64,000 nt of DNA from Pseudoalteromonas citrea (GTDB taxonomy: Bacteria; Pseudomonadota; Gammaproteobacteria; Enterobacterales; Alteromonadaceae): positions 122,461 to 186,460 of the forward strand of contig NZ_AHBZ03000017.1 of assembly GCF_000238375.3 (NCBI RefSeq), read 5' to 3'. The position numbers and the translations under genes were made by a program. The notes beneath the pieces were generated by a model that was not told the origin of the DNA, did no database searches, and saw only the letters and a program-made list of their open reading frames with translations. Shown here in pieces: positions 20,762-29,553 of the stretch. Within the stretch, counting starts at the first letter, position 1. Every line of letters begins with the position of its first letter.

Positions 20762-20801
20762 AGTCGAAAATTTTATCCCGTTCTATTAAAGGCGATTTAT
20801 T

Positions 20802-21923
20802 ATGATTATTGGTGTACCTAAAGAAATAAAAAACCACGAGTACCGCGTAGGTATGGTTCCAGCAAGTGTTCGTGAACTAATTAACCACGGCCACCAAGTA
20901 TTTGTTGAAACGAATGCAGGTACTGGCATCGGTTTCACTAATGAAGACTATATTCAAGCAGGTGCTGAAATTTTAGACACTGCAGCGGATGTGTTTGCTA
21001 AAGCAGACATGATTGTAAAAGTAAAAGAACCACAAGCTGTTGAGCGTGCTATGTTGCGCGAAGGTCAAATCCTATTCACTTACCTTCACTTAGCACCAGA
21101 TCTTCCACAAACAGAAGACCTTGTTAAGAGCAAATCAATCTGTATCGCTTACGAAACAGTAACAGACCCTCGTGGCGGATTACCGCTTCTTGCACCTATG
21201 AGTGAAGTTGCTGGCCGTATGTCTATTCAAGCTGGTGCACAGGCACTTGAAAAGTCAAATGCTGGTCGCGGTATGTTACTTGGTGGCGTACCAGGTGTTG
21301 AGCCTGCGAAAGTAGTTGTTATCGGCGGTGGTATGGTTGGTAACAATGCAGCACAAATGGCTGTAGGCATGGGTGCAGACGTTGTTATCCTTGACCGTAA
21401 CACAGATGTATTACGTCGTGTTGATGCTCAATTCGGTAACCGCGTTAAAGCTATCTACTCTACTGCAGATGCACTAGAGAAACACGTATTAGAAGCTGAC
21501 CTTGTAATTGGTGGCGTACTGATCCCTGGTGCTGCTGCACCTAAGCTGGTAACTGCAGATCACATCAAACGTATGAAGCCAGGCGCTGCGATTGTTGACG
21601 TTGCGATTGACCAAGGTGGTTGTATCGAAACTTCAAAAGCAACTACACACGCTGATCCAACATACATTGTTGATGACGTTGTGCATTACTGTGTTGCGAA
21701 CATGCCAGGTGCTGTGCCACGTACATCAACGTTTGCACTTAACAATGCAACTTTACCGTACATCATTAAACTTGCGAACAAAGGTTATAAAGCGGCACTT
21801 CTTGAAGATGAGCATTTCATGAATGGCTTAAATGTTCTTAATGGTAAGATTACATGTAAAGAAGTCGCTGAAGGCTTTGACATGGAATTTGTTGACCCAC
21901 GTGCAGCACTAGAAAGCGCGTAA
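20802..21923 (+). CDS. ald: Alanine dehydrogenase
   Basis: The 373-residue enzyme converts L-alanine to pyruvate and ammonia with NAD+. The N-terminus M-I-I-G-V-P-K-E-I-K-N-H-E-Y-R-V is diagnostic. The catalytic pair known from structures is present at the same numbers, K75 and H96. The Rossmann motif G-G-G-M-V-G-N-N-A-A begins near residue 174. Length is as in the family. It is followed by a strong terminator and preceded by a clear promoter, so it is monocistronic. High use of preferred codons suggests strong expression. Confidence 0.97.
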   Translation: MIIGVPKEIKNHEYRVGMVPASVRELINHGHQVFVETNAGTGIGFTNEDYIQAGAEILDTAADVFAKADMIVKVKEPQAVERAMLREGQILFTYLHLAPDLPQTEDLVKSKSICIAYETVTDPRGGLPLLAPMSEVAGRMSIQAGAQALEKSNAGRGMLLGGVPGVEPAKVVVIGGGMVGNNAAQMAVGMGADVVILDRNTDVLRRVDAQFGNRVKAIYSTADALEKHVLEADLVIGGVLIPGAAAPKLVTADHIKRMKPGAAIVDVAIDQGGCIETSKATTHADPTYIVDDVVHYCVANMPGAVPRTSTFALNNATLPYIIKLANKGYKAALLEDEHFMNGLNVLNGKITCKEVAEGFDMEFVDPRAALESA

Positions 21924-21938
21924 TCAACTTACCCAAGT

Positions 21939-21969
21939 AAAAAAGCCTGCTGACCTAGCAGGCTTTTTT
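21939..21969 (+). terminator. Terminator of ald
   Basis: AAAAAAGCCTGCT pairs with AGCAGGCTTTTTT over a 5-base loop, 16 bp after the stop codon. Confidence 0.95.
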
Positions 21970-22260
21970 GTATTAAAATGTCTCGTATCCTGAACTGCGT
22001 TATAAAATCAATCAAACGCCTCTTTGCTATCACCTGTTAAATCACGCTCCTAATAATAATCGGCTTTATCTTACTTGCCATTGAAATCGATAAAAATAGC
22101 CGCCCTACGCTCTTACTCTGAATATTACCAAAAGTATTGCGTATAAATTAACGACGACAATGATTAAATAACGAAATCTGTTACAGTAGTCGCAACTAAT
22201 TTGTTGCAAGTTTTTGATCATGTTTTACATTTAAATGATGTAAAGTGTTGGAGATGTCAC

Positions 22261-24132
22261 GTGAAGTTCAAACACAAAATTGTCTTAGTATCATCAGCCG
22301 TTCTTTTTTTAGCGTTGAGTGTTCTCTCAATAAAGCAATACTTCTCAATCAAACATAACCTTGAGACGCAAGTCGATCAAAGTGTGTCTGAAATTATCCA
22401 GGGTATGAGTAATACTGTCACTGCACAAATGGATGGCAGTACTAATTTAGCAGCTTTAACTACTGGATTAGTGGCCGATATTGATTCTTTGCCCAATGCC
22501 GCTCCTTTACTTTCTCAACCAAAACTGACCGAGCAGTTTATTCTCATCGGATATGGAGAAGAGCAAACAGGAAAATATGTCGCGAGTAATCCATCTTGGG
22601 ATCCAGGACCAACATGGGATCCTCGTAAGCGCCCTTGGTACACAGATGCCAAAAATGCAGGAGAGATCATAGTCACCGCTCCTTATGCAGATTCAGTGAG
22701 TAAAGAAATAGTGGTGTCAATTGGAACACCCGTTAAAAAAGCGGGCGAATTTCACGGTGCCATATTTTTTGATGTGAGTTTGGCCAAACTCGGTAATATG
22801 ATTAATTCTTTTCATTTATTTGATGCTGGTTTTGCTTTTATGGTGAGTGAAGACGGTATAATAATTTCTCACCCAGATACAAAGTTAAACGGCCAAAACG
22901 CGTCTCAATTTTTAGGCTCTTTGCCATTTAATACCCAGAGTAGTCAATCATTTACAATAAATGGCAAAGAACACATTATTGTGTTTAAAGAAGTGGATGG
23001 ATATGACTGGTTAGTTGGTGTGGCATTGGAAAAGCAAAAAGTATTTTCAGCAATCAAAGCTCTCACCCAAGACTCAATCGTTTTCACTGTATTATTTGTC
23101 GTCATAAGTATTGTGGTGCTATCGATTGTTATTAACCTCCTTATGAAACCGTTAGCAGATATTAACGACGCAATGGCAAATATCGCACAGGGCAACGCAG
23201 ATTTAACAGTACGACTCAATACAGCCAGTGAACCAGAGTTTTCATCTTTAGCGCAAAACTTTAATCTTTTTACCGCTCGATTACAGCAACTTATTGCCGA
23301 TATCCAAGTATTAGGACATGAAATCCTTGCAGACGCCAAACAGACCTCCTCAGGGGCAAATCATGCAAGCAATGCAATATCACGACAGCTTGAATCTCTC
23401 AATGCCTTAGCTACTGCCACTGAAAACATGTCAGAAACCGAGCAACGCGTAGCGAATACCGCCCAAGAAGCAGCACAAGCAATACAAGGTACTGATAGCG
23501 CGGCATTAGATGGGCAAAAAATTGTTACAGAAACAACCGATACAATTGCGCATTTATCTGAGCAAATCACCACGGCAGTTACTGTGGTTAATGAGTTGGA
23601 AGTATCATCAAGTGGGATTGAACAAATTTTATCTGTGATCAACGGTATTGCTGAACAAACAAACCTGCTAGCGTTAAATGCAGCAATAGAGGCTGCCCGA
23701 GCTGGTGAGTCTGGCCGAGGCTTTGCAGTTGTAGCCGATGAAGTTAGAACACTCGCCCAGCGTACGCAAGAAGCAACCACCGAAATTAAAACCATGATTG
23801 ACCAGTTACAATCTGGTGCCGTCAACGCAGTACAAGTGATGAAACAAAGTCAATCCGTAGTAGAAAAAACAGTGGGTAAAGCTGACGAGGCTAAATCATC
23901 TCTTGACACAATACGCAGTGCCATCGCACATATTGTCGAGTTAAACTTGCAAATTGCTAATATGTTGAACGACCAAAAGCAAGTCGTCGATGACGTTAAT
24001 CACAATGCATTAGAAATAAGAAATATCTCTGATATGGTTTTTAATGAAGCAAACACGGTTGATGAAACGATGCAAAGTCAAGTTGATAAAATTGCACATC
24101 AAGAAAATATGCTAGAACAATTTAAAGTATAA
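22261..24132 (+). CDS. Methyl-accepting chemotaxis protein with Cache sensor
   Basis: From GTG 22261 (GGAG about eight bases upstream; an in-frame TTG at 22201 lacks one) the receptor has 623 residues. A first transmembrane helix (about 6-24) is followed by a dCache_1-type periplasmic sensor (about 30-270) containing the typical D-P-R-K-R-P-W-Y and D-V-S-L motifs. A second helix (about 280-302), HAMP, and the signalling coiled coil with [19 protein letters not shown] follow. dCache receptors usually bind amino acids, amines or carboxylates directly. The R/W/Y residues above form part of the amino-acid motif in some family members, so an amino-acid ligand is possible but unproven. Confidence 0.93.
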   Translation: MKFKHKIVLVSSAVLFLALSVLSIKQYFSIKHNLETQVDQSVSEIIQGMSNTVTAQMDGSTNLAALTTGLVADIDSLPNAAPLLSQPKLTEQFILIGYGEEQTGKYVASNPSWDPGPTWDPRKRPWYTDAKNAGEIIVTAPYADSVSKEIVVSIGTPVKKAGEFHGAIFFDVSLAKLGNMINSFHLFDAGFAFMVSEDGIIISHPDTKLNGQNASQFLGSLPFNTQSSQSFTINGKEHIIVFKEVDGYDWLVGVALEKQKVFSAIKALTQDSIVFTVLFVVISIVVLSIVINLLMKPLADINDAMANIAQGNADLTVRLNTASEPEFSSLAQNFNLFTARLQQLIADIQVLGHEILADAKQTSSGANHASNAISRQLESLNALATATENMSETEQRVANTAQEAAQAIQGTDSAALDGQKIVTETTDTIAHLSEQITTAVTVVNELEVSSSGIEQILSVINGIAEQTNLLALNAAIEAARAGESGRGFAVVADEVRTLAQRTQEATTEIKTMIDQLQSGAVNAVQVMKQSQSVVEKTVGKADEAKSSLDTIRSAIAHIVELNLQIANMLNDQKQVVDDVNHNALEIRNISDMVFNEANTVDETMQSQVDKIAHQENMLEQFKV

Positions 24133-24147
24133 TCACCCTTACTGTCG

Positions 24148-24175
24148 CTGGCATATCAATATATTGATATGCCAG
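24148..24175 (+). terminator. Perfect palindromic terminator after Cache receptor
   Basis: CTGGCATATCAATA is followed directly by its reverse complement (28 bp in all), then TTTATTCC. It lies 15 bp after the stop. Confidence 0.75.
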
Positions 24176-24271
24176 TTTATTCCTATTGTTATTACACTCC
24201 CAAAACCCTTCACCAGTAAATAAATATTACGTAAACAACACTACACTAATAAGTTTTATTCAACAATGTAA

Positions 24272-24300
24272 TTGCGAATACATCTCATTATCCGTATAAT
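24272..24300 (+). promoter_or_regulatory. Promoter with Fur-like box before siderophore receptor
   Basis: TTGCGA (24272-24277) and TATAAT (24295-24300) are spaced 17 bp. The spacer from 24274 to 24292 matches the Fur consensus at 12 of 19 positions, with the right half CATTATC exact. Iron-bound Fur would block this promoter. Confidence 0.6.
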
Positions 24301-24344
24301 CCGCACCAATTCTCTACTCTCTCAATAAAATTCTGGGTTCAAAG

Positions 24345-26552
24345 ATGAAAAAACTTAAACTAAAATATCCCAAGGTCCTAGCAGCTTCGCTTATCGCACT
24401 GTCAGGAAATACGTTTGCCGATGATATAAAGCAAGATGACATTGAAAAGATTACCGTCAGCCCTACCGGACTTATTTCTTATGTAAGCGCTTCAGCCAGT
24501 AAATCAGATACACCAATTATCGAAAGCCCAGTATCGGTTTCTGTACTTACATCAGAGCGAATTCAAGACCTGGGTGCTGAAAACCTCCAAGAAGCAATCG
24601 GTTATGTCGCGGGGGTTTTTAACGGCCCTTATGGTGTTGATACGCGCGGTGATTGGGCCAATATTCGAGGCGTAGCGCCCGTGCAATACTTAGACGGCCT
24701 GCAGTTGATGTTTGGTTATTACAATAACGCACGTCCGAATACCTATAACATGGAGCGGATTGAAATTTTGAAAGGCCCTTCTTCCATGCTCTACGGGCAA
24801 GGGTCCACAGGCGGGATCATTAACATGGTCACTAAGCGCCCTCATTCGCAAACAGAGGGAGAAATCATCGCACAGGTAGGTAACTTTGGTCGTAAACAAA
24901 TAGCCGGTGATTTCAACACAACATTGACCGAAGACGGATCGGTTGAAGCACGCTTGGTGGGACTATACCGAGAAAGTGGTACTCAAACTGACTTTGTTGA
25001 TAATGACGCTACGTTCTTCGCGCCGAGTTTAGCATGGCATATCAATGACAGTACGAGCATAACAGTACTGGCTAATATTCAAAAAAACAAATCTGGCTCT
25101 AGTACGCAATTCTTTCCCCATGAAGGCACACTCTTACCAGCAGAGCATGGGCAAATCGACAGTCGTCGTTTTGTAAGCGAGCCAGGTTGGGATAAATATG
25201 ATACAGAACAAAATGCAGTTACGTTCATTTTAGATCACGCTTTAAATGAGGACTTCTCAATAAGCTGGTCATCGCGTTATTTAGAGAGCGAGGCAATTTA
25301 CCGCACCATGTATGCGTGGCCACCAAAATTTCAGGATGATAAGCGCAGTATAGAACGTAACTTCAGTTTACAAGATGCATCATCTGACACAATTACATCT
25401 GACCTACAGCTTCATGGCCTCATTTATACCGGAGACCTTGAGCATAACTTAGTTGTGGGTCTTGATTATCAAAGCGCTGATACAGATACAGACCGCTTAT
25501 ATCTCACTCCCGCGTCAATAAAAGCAGCCATAGGTTTAGATGTAAATACTTCGCTGGACTTGTATAACCCTGAATATGGTCAAACAGGGTTCCTACCTAC
25601 CACAGCCCTGATCCCAGACACGCCAGGAAAGAACGATCGTCAGTTAGGTTTCTACATTCAAGATACCATTAAATATGATAACTGGGTGTTTAATGCCGCA
25701 CTGCGTCGAGACAAGGTTAAAAGTCAAAGTGATGCCGCTAATTCAGTTAAAACTACGCAATCTGCAACAACAGGTCGCCTAGGGATCCTATATAGTTTCG
25801 AAAATGGTATTGCACCTTACGCTAGCTACTCGGAGTCTTTCCTACCCATTTATGGTTCACGTCCACAAGGAGGAGATTTCAAGCCTCAAGAAGGTGAGCA
25901 AGTGGAAGTTGGTGTTAAGTTCCAACCAAAAGGAACTGAGCACCTGATCACAGCTTCATATTTTGACATCACTGATAAAAATAAAAAGCGTGTGGTCTCG
26001 CCAGAAGTCACCGTACAAGATGGCAGTGTTGATATAGAAGGATTCGAAGTAGAGGCACAATTAGAGTTTGACCAATTTGATGTATATTCTGCTTATGCCT
26101 ATACCAAATCTGAACAAGGAACATCCGATAAAACACTGGCGGAACTTGTACAATTGTATGCATCGGGTGAAACAAGTTATTTAAGCCAAGCACTGACCGA
26201 TACAGCACCGCTGTCAGCAACACCTAAACACATGTTAAATACATGGATTACGTATAGACCAGAGCAATCATTTGAAGGGTTTAAAGTAGGTGCTGGCTTT
26301 AGATATGTGGGTGAAACGTACGATGGCAGTCGAGACATCACATTTATGGGTCAAGCCATTAATACCCGTAAAGTCACCAATAATTATACCCTATTTGACT
26401 TTATGATTGGTTATGAATTTGACAACATAGATATTAATCTTAACGTCAAAAACTTAAGTGATAAAACAGTCGTAACAAGCTGCCTTTATCGCGGTGATTG
26501 TTTTTATGGTCAACGCCGCACTGTAACAGCAAACATTAAATACAAGTTTTAA
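24345..26552 (+). CDS. TonB-dependent siderophore receptor
   Basis: The 735-residue outer-membrane receptor has a signal peptide ending T-F-A-D, a plug domain (about 55-170, with P-V-S-V-S-V-L-T, the M-E-R-I-E-I-L-K-G-P-S-S-M-L-Y-G plug signature and G-G-I-I-N-M-V-T-K-R-P), and a beta barrel ending in Y-K-F. The plug signature is that of FhuA/FoxA-type hydroxamate siderophore receptors. A Cys pair in the last extracellular loop (C-L-Y-R-G-D-C) is common in this subgroup. An iron-regulated promoter precedes it. No siderophore biosynthesis or ABC genes are nearby, so it likely scavenges foreign siderophores; the exact ligand is unknown. Confidence 0.93.
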   Translation: MKKLKLKYPKVLAASLIALSGNTFADDIKQDDIEKITVSPTGLISYVSASASKSDTPIIESPVSVSVLTSERIQDLGAENLQEAIGYVAGVFNGPYGVDTRGDWANIRGVAPVQYLDGLQLMFGYYNNARPNTYNMERIEILKGPSSMLYGQGSTGGIINMVTKRPHSQTEGEIIAQVGNFGRKQIAGDFNTTLTEDGSVEARLVGLYRESGTQTDFVDNDATFFAPSLAWHINDSTSITVLANIQKNKSGSSTQFFPHEGTLLPAEHGQIDSRRFVSEPGWDKYDTEQNAVTFILDHALNEDFSISWSSRYLESEAIYRTMYAWPPKFQDDKRSIERNFSLQDASSDTITSDLQLHGLIYTGDLEHNLVVGLDYQSADTDTDRLYLTPASIKAAIGLDVNTSLDLYNPEYGQTGFLPTTALIPDTPGKNDRQLGFYIQDTIKYDNWVFNAALRRDKVKSQSDAANSVKTTQSATTGRLGILYSFENGIAPYASYSESFLPIYGSRPQGGDFKPQEGEQVEVGVKFQPKGTEHLITASYFDITDKNKKRVVSPEVTVQDGSVDIEGFEVEAQLEFDQFDVYSAYAYTKSEQGTSDKTLAELVQLYASGETSYLSQALTDTAPLSATPKHMLNTWITYRPEQSFEGFKVGAGFRYVGETYDGSRDITFMGQAINTRKVTNNYTLFDFMIGYEFDNIDINLNVKNLSDKTVVTSCLYRGDCFYGQRRTVTANIKYKF

Positions 26553-26568
26553 GAGCGTATAAAATGCC

Positions 26569-26606
26569 AAGGGTATGGACCTCGCTTACAAAAGCACCAT
26601 GCCCTT
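26569..26606 (+). terminator. Hairpin downstream of TonB receptor
   Basis: AAGGGTATGG pairs with CCATGCCCTT (one G-U) over an 18-base loop, 17 bp after the stop. There is no T-run, so it may stabilise or attenuate rather than terminate. Confidence 0.4.
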
Positions 26607-26845
26607 AGTACACTAAAGTGAGGCATTCGCTCAAACTGAGCCTATGTTAATAAGTGTGCTGTTCAAAGAAAACTGTCACATGCGTTGCAGAGGATTACAT
26701 CATATCTAACAGTCTCATGTATGTCATTGTAACTTCTGTTTGTTCGCTTGGTCATTTTTCAGCTCAGTAATTGAATTATTTTAAAATTATTAAAGAGTCT
26801 TGTTTTGATTAAAGCAGAATACACATGTGTCATATCGACATGCCG
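26607..26845. other. Intergenic region between convergent genes
   Basis: No gene, repeat or convincing signal is seen between the TonB receptor and the convergent hydrolase gene. Confidence 0.5.
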
Positions 26846-27805
26846 CTACTGTAGGTTTTTATCAAAAAACTCTTTTACTAAAACCTTTGTGCGTTTGTGA
26901 GCCTCAGCATTTCCTCGCACAGTTCCCCCATTGGCAAATGTATCATCTGGTTTAGATAATCGAGCTGGTCGATGCCCAGCATTATCGAAAGCAAAATGAT
27001 CGTAGCTAAAATCGATATTTGATTTATCTAAGATGGAAACCAACATATCTGCCATTTTAGTACTTGGCCATTGCTTGTCATCTTTCCCTGAGAGTAGCAG
27101 CAGGTGAGCGTTCATATGTTCTACCGGAAGCATTGCTTTATTAACAGATTCTTCATCACCTAATACATTATCGAACATGTCACGGGTTTCTATGAGCTTT
27201 TTACCCCGTAGAACACGGGATAACCAAATCGCACCATCAATTAGCCCCACACTATGAAAATCGAGTGGATTATTATTCCAAGACCATGAAGATTCATTTA
27301 GACCAGACCAACCAGGCCCAGCCCAAACAATAGAGCTAGGGGACCTTGCCACAATAGCTTTTACTGAGGGGTTATAATAGGCGGTTAATATAGCTGCTTC
27401 AGTTCCTTTAGAGTGTCCAAATAAGCCTATACAACCTTTCATTACGTGTTGATTGTTGTTCAACCAAACGATTGCTGAATTGAAATACTCTATGGGTATG
27501 TTGACCAAATCTGGTGGTAAACCTTTAGCGCCAAAATAACGAATATTGAGAACAACGAAACCTGCGGATGAAAGCCATTGAGCATCTTTGTTTTCAAACC
27601 CCCCGCCAGAACCGCCAATAAGTAAAATAGCGGGCGCTTTATTTGATGTGTCGGGTAGCCACAATCGACCTACGAACTCCTCACTGTTTACTTGTTCATA
27701 TTGCATGCCTGTTATTAACTCAGAACCAGAAGCTTGAATGCTAAATAACACTAAGCAGACTGCATACTTCCATACCAGTTTAAAACTGTGCTTAGTTACA
27801 ATCAT
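26846..27805 (-). CDS. Secreted BAAT/acyl-CoA-thioesterase-type alpha/beta hydrolase
   Basis: From ATG 27805 (GGAG 11 bases upstream) the protein has 319 residues with a signal peptide ending Q-A-S-G-S. It contains the oxyanion loop G-G-S-G-G-G and the nucleophile elbow G-H-S-K-G-T-E-A, which is the BAAT_C pattern (bile-acid-CoA:amino acid acyltransferase / acyl-CoA thioesterase). The nucleophile is Ser, as in thioesterases, not Cys as in BAAT acyltransferases. A C-terminal His in D-N-A-G-H-R-P completes the triad. The bacterial periplasmic members have no firm substrate. Similar genes are often labelled acyl-CoA thioester hydrolase, but export argues against CoA esters as the natural substrate. 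Confidence 0.75.
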   Translation of the reverse strand: MIVTKHSFKLVWKYAVCLVLFSIQASGSELITGMQYEQVNSEEFVGRLWLPDTSNKAPAILLIGGSGGGFENKDAQWLSSAGFVVLNIRYFGAKGLPPDLVNIPIEYFNSAIVWLNNNQHVMKGCIGLFGHSKGTEAAILTAYYNPSVKAIVARSPSSIVWAGPGWSGLNESSWSWNNNPLDFHSVGLIDGAIWLSRVLRGKKLIETRDMFDNVLGDEESVNKAMLPVEHMNAHLLLLSGKDDKQWPSTKMADMLVSILDKSNIDFSYDHFAFDNAGHRPARLSKPDDTFANGGTVRGNAEAHKRTKVLVKEFFDKNLQ

Positions 27806-28044
27806 CTGTTGAAGCACTCCATACTTTAAAATTAATAAAATATCTCGCTTAATAGCTGGCTGTTGTTAGCTAAGAAGGAACATAACACTGTTGTTTTGTG
27901 TCCTTCATTGCTGAAAAATTTGCTAGCTATGCAGTGCCATTTTTAGGGCAACCGCATGAATAGTTTTTAACCAGTTCCATACCTATAACTTGAAAACCTC
28001 AGTCAGACCTTACACCAAAAATGAGGCTATTCAATAATTATTTA
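27806..28044. other. Intergenic region, nothing recognised
   Basis: This spacer lies between the hydrolase start and the VOC remnant. No open frame, hairpin or repeat could be supported. Confidence 0.4.
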
Positions 28045-28149
28045 TTATTCACAATGTAGCGCTATACAATTACCTTCAACATCCATGAACTCCGCGGCCC
28101 ACCCCAGCTTTCCAATAGATGTTTTGGGCGCTGATCTCTTTTTATGTTG
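28045..28149 (-). pseudogene. C-terminal remnant of a VOC/glyoxalase-fold protein
   Basis: Thirty-four codons read on the minus strand give P-K-T-S-I-G followed by F-M-D-V-E-G-N-C-I-A-L-H, then a stop. This is the usual ending of PhnB/glyoxalase-like VOC proteins (P-K-T-x-I-G, then D-x-E-G-N-x-I-A-L-H). An in-frame stop precedes it and no N-terminal part remains, so it is a decayed fragment. A complete, different VOC gene is present at 32823-33194. Confidence 0.7.
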
Positions 28150-28165
28150 CTAGTATGCTATTACA

Positions 28166-28196
28166 TAGAAAAATGCACTCTACAAAGAGTGCATTT
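28166..28196 (-). terminator. Terminator of the ArsP-type permease gene
   Basis: AAATGCACTCT pairs perfectly with AGAGTGCATTT over a 4-base loop. On the minus strand it is followed by further T residues, 8 bp after the permease stop. Confidence 0.9.
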
Positions 28197-28203
28197 ACCG
28201 AGG

Positions 28204-29118
28204 CTAAAAAATAAACTGATATAGAAATCCTGCGCTAATAGCCATTGATAAAATTACAATAAGAAATGCCCAGATCATCTTGTTTTTGAAGATTGATTTA
28301 AGCAAGATAACTTCTGTCAAGCTTGCGCCAGCACTACCTATGATTAATGCCATAACCGCACCAAGTCCCATTCCCTTAGCTGCTAATGCGGCACTTAGAG
28401 GAATAACTGCTTCAGCTCTTATGTATAATGGAATACCGATAACTGCGGCAAATGGAATAGCAAAAGGGTTATTATCACTCGCAACATTAGCTACAAACTC
28501 TGTTGGCATAAAGCCATAGATCAGTGACCCTATCGCAATACCACCAATCAAATACGGCAAAACTTTTTTAAAGTCGCTCCAAGTGCTTTTCCAGATTTTT
28601 ATCCATTTGCTTTCAGGCTTTGCTTTGCCTCCACAAGTCGCCCCACCCCCGCTCTTTTCAGGCTCGAGATAAGCTTCTGGTTTGACGTACTTTTCAAATC
28701 CTAATTTTTCAAGCATTATTCCAGCAACAATTGATACACCCATCGCTATTGCAAAGTAAAATAGCGTAACCTTTATCCCAAAAGTAACAGCAAATAAGCC
28801 AATAATAATTGGGTTAAGTAGAGGACTTGCAAACAAGAAAACCATCATTGTTCCAAACCCCGCTTTGGCACGAAGAAGTCCTTTCAAGAAAGGGATTGTA
28901 GAGCAAGAGCAAAATGGCGTTATTGCGCCAAGTAAACTTGCAACAAAGTATCCTTTTCCGTTTTTACTGCTCAATATGCTCTGTATTTTTGTTGGAGGAA
29001 TGTACTCCTGTAGAACACCAACGATATAACTAATCGCCAAAAAAAGTAACGTTAGCTCAACGGCTAAAAAGCCAAACATATTTAAGGTATCAAAAACCAT
29101 TTCTTCAGTTATATTCAT
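28204..29118 (-). CDS. ArsP/YraQ-type permease (UPF0718)
   Basis: The 304-residue inner-membrane protein has about eight transmembrane helices. The family hallmark F-C-S-C-S-T-I-P-F lies in an early helix loop (about residues 68-76), and a repeat-like second half carries A-S-L-T-E-V. A cytoplasmic loop holds G-G-G-A-T-C-G-G-K. The ArsP_1 family includes exporters of trivalent organoarsenicals and permeases of unclear metal specificity; the paired Cys residues are believed to bind the thiophilic cargo. The divergent ArsR-family regulator across a 106-bp operator region supports metal or metalloid resistance. Arsenic is the best guess; copper or zinc is not excluded. Confidence 0.85.
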   Translation of the reverse strand: MNITEEMVFDTLNMFGFLAVELTLLFLAISYIVGVLQEYIPPTKIQSILSSKNGKGYFVASLLGAITPFCSCSTIPFLKGLLRAKAGFGTMMVFLFASPLLNPIIIGLFAVTFGIKVTLFYFAIAMGVSIVAGIMLEKLGFEKYVKPEAYLEPEKSGGGATCGGKAKPESKWIKIWKSTWSDFKKVLPYLIGGIAIGSLIYGFMPTEFVANVASDNNPFAIPFAAVIGIPLYIRAEAVIPLSAALAAKGMGLGAVMALIIGSAGASLTEVILLKSIFKNKMIWAFLIVILSMAISAGFLYQFIF

Positions 29119-29131
29119 ATTTTAAAATCCA

Positions 29132-29204
29132 CATTTCCAGAAGTATGGAAATGATAATTCTGAATACTGGACATGTCAATATATTTCTAGTAATATCGAA
29201 ATAT
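29132..29204. promoter_or_regulatory. Divergent overlapping promoters with two ArsR-like inverted repeats
   Basis: Inverted repeat 1 is CATTTCC-N8-GGAAATG (29132-29153) and repeat 2 is ATATTTC-N10-GAAATAT (29181-29204). For the permease, TTGACA-N17-TATCAT runs on the minus strand from 29180 to 29152. For the regulator, TGGACA-N17-TAATAT runs on the plus strand from 29168 to 29196. Each repeat overlaps a -10 region, so one repressor could silence both genes. Confidence 0.7.
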
Positions 29205-29224
29205 GTTTTTTTGGGAGATAGTTA

Positions 29225-29521
29225 ATGATGAAAACTGAAGAGATAGCCAAAGCTTTTAAAGAGTTGGGTCATGCGACTAGATTGCTGGTCTTTAAGAGAC
29301 TTGTAAAAGCAGGTGAAAAAGGCGTTAGCGTAGGCACACTAAAAGATGAGTTGGATATTCCAAATTCAACATTATCACACCACATTTCCAGCCTTGTTTC
29401 AGCAGGGTTAATAAAGCAAAAGAGAGAAGGAAGAGTTTTATATTGTTCGGTTGAATATGACAAGCTACTCTCAGTGATCTCATTCTTACAAGATGAGTGT
29501 TGCATTGAAGATACTAAATGA
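29225..29521 (+). CDS. ArsR-family metal(loid)-responsive repressor
   Basis: The 98-residue winged-helix protein has recognition helix region N-S-T-L-S-H-H-I-S-S-L-V-S-A-G-L-I and wing K-R-E-G-R-V-L-Y, characteristic of ArsR/SmtB repressors. A Cys pair near the C-terminus (D-E-C-C-I-E-D) could be the inducer site, as in several ArsR subtypes; the classical alpha3 C-x-C is absent. GGGAG precedes the ATG pair at 29225/29228. It is divergent from the permease and probably represses both, releasing on metal binding. The complete IS256 element starts 32 bp after its stop. Confidence 0.9.
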   Translation: MMKTEEIAKAFKELGHATRLLVFKRLVKAGEKGVSVGTLKDELDIPNSTLSHHISSLVSAGLIKQKREGRVLYCSVEYDKLLSVISFLQDECCIEDTK

Positions 29522-29545
29522 TTAAAGAAACTCGAATGAGGTGGG

Positions 29546-29553
29546 GATTATAT
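29546..29553. repeat. Target-site duplication, left copy
   Basis: GATTATAT directly abuts the left end of the IS256-type element and is repeated exactly at 30861-30868. Confidence 0.95.
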
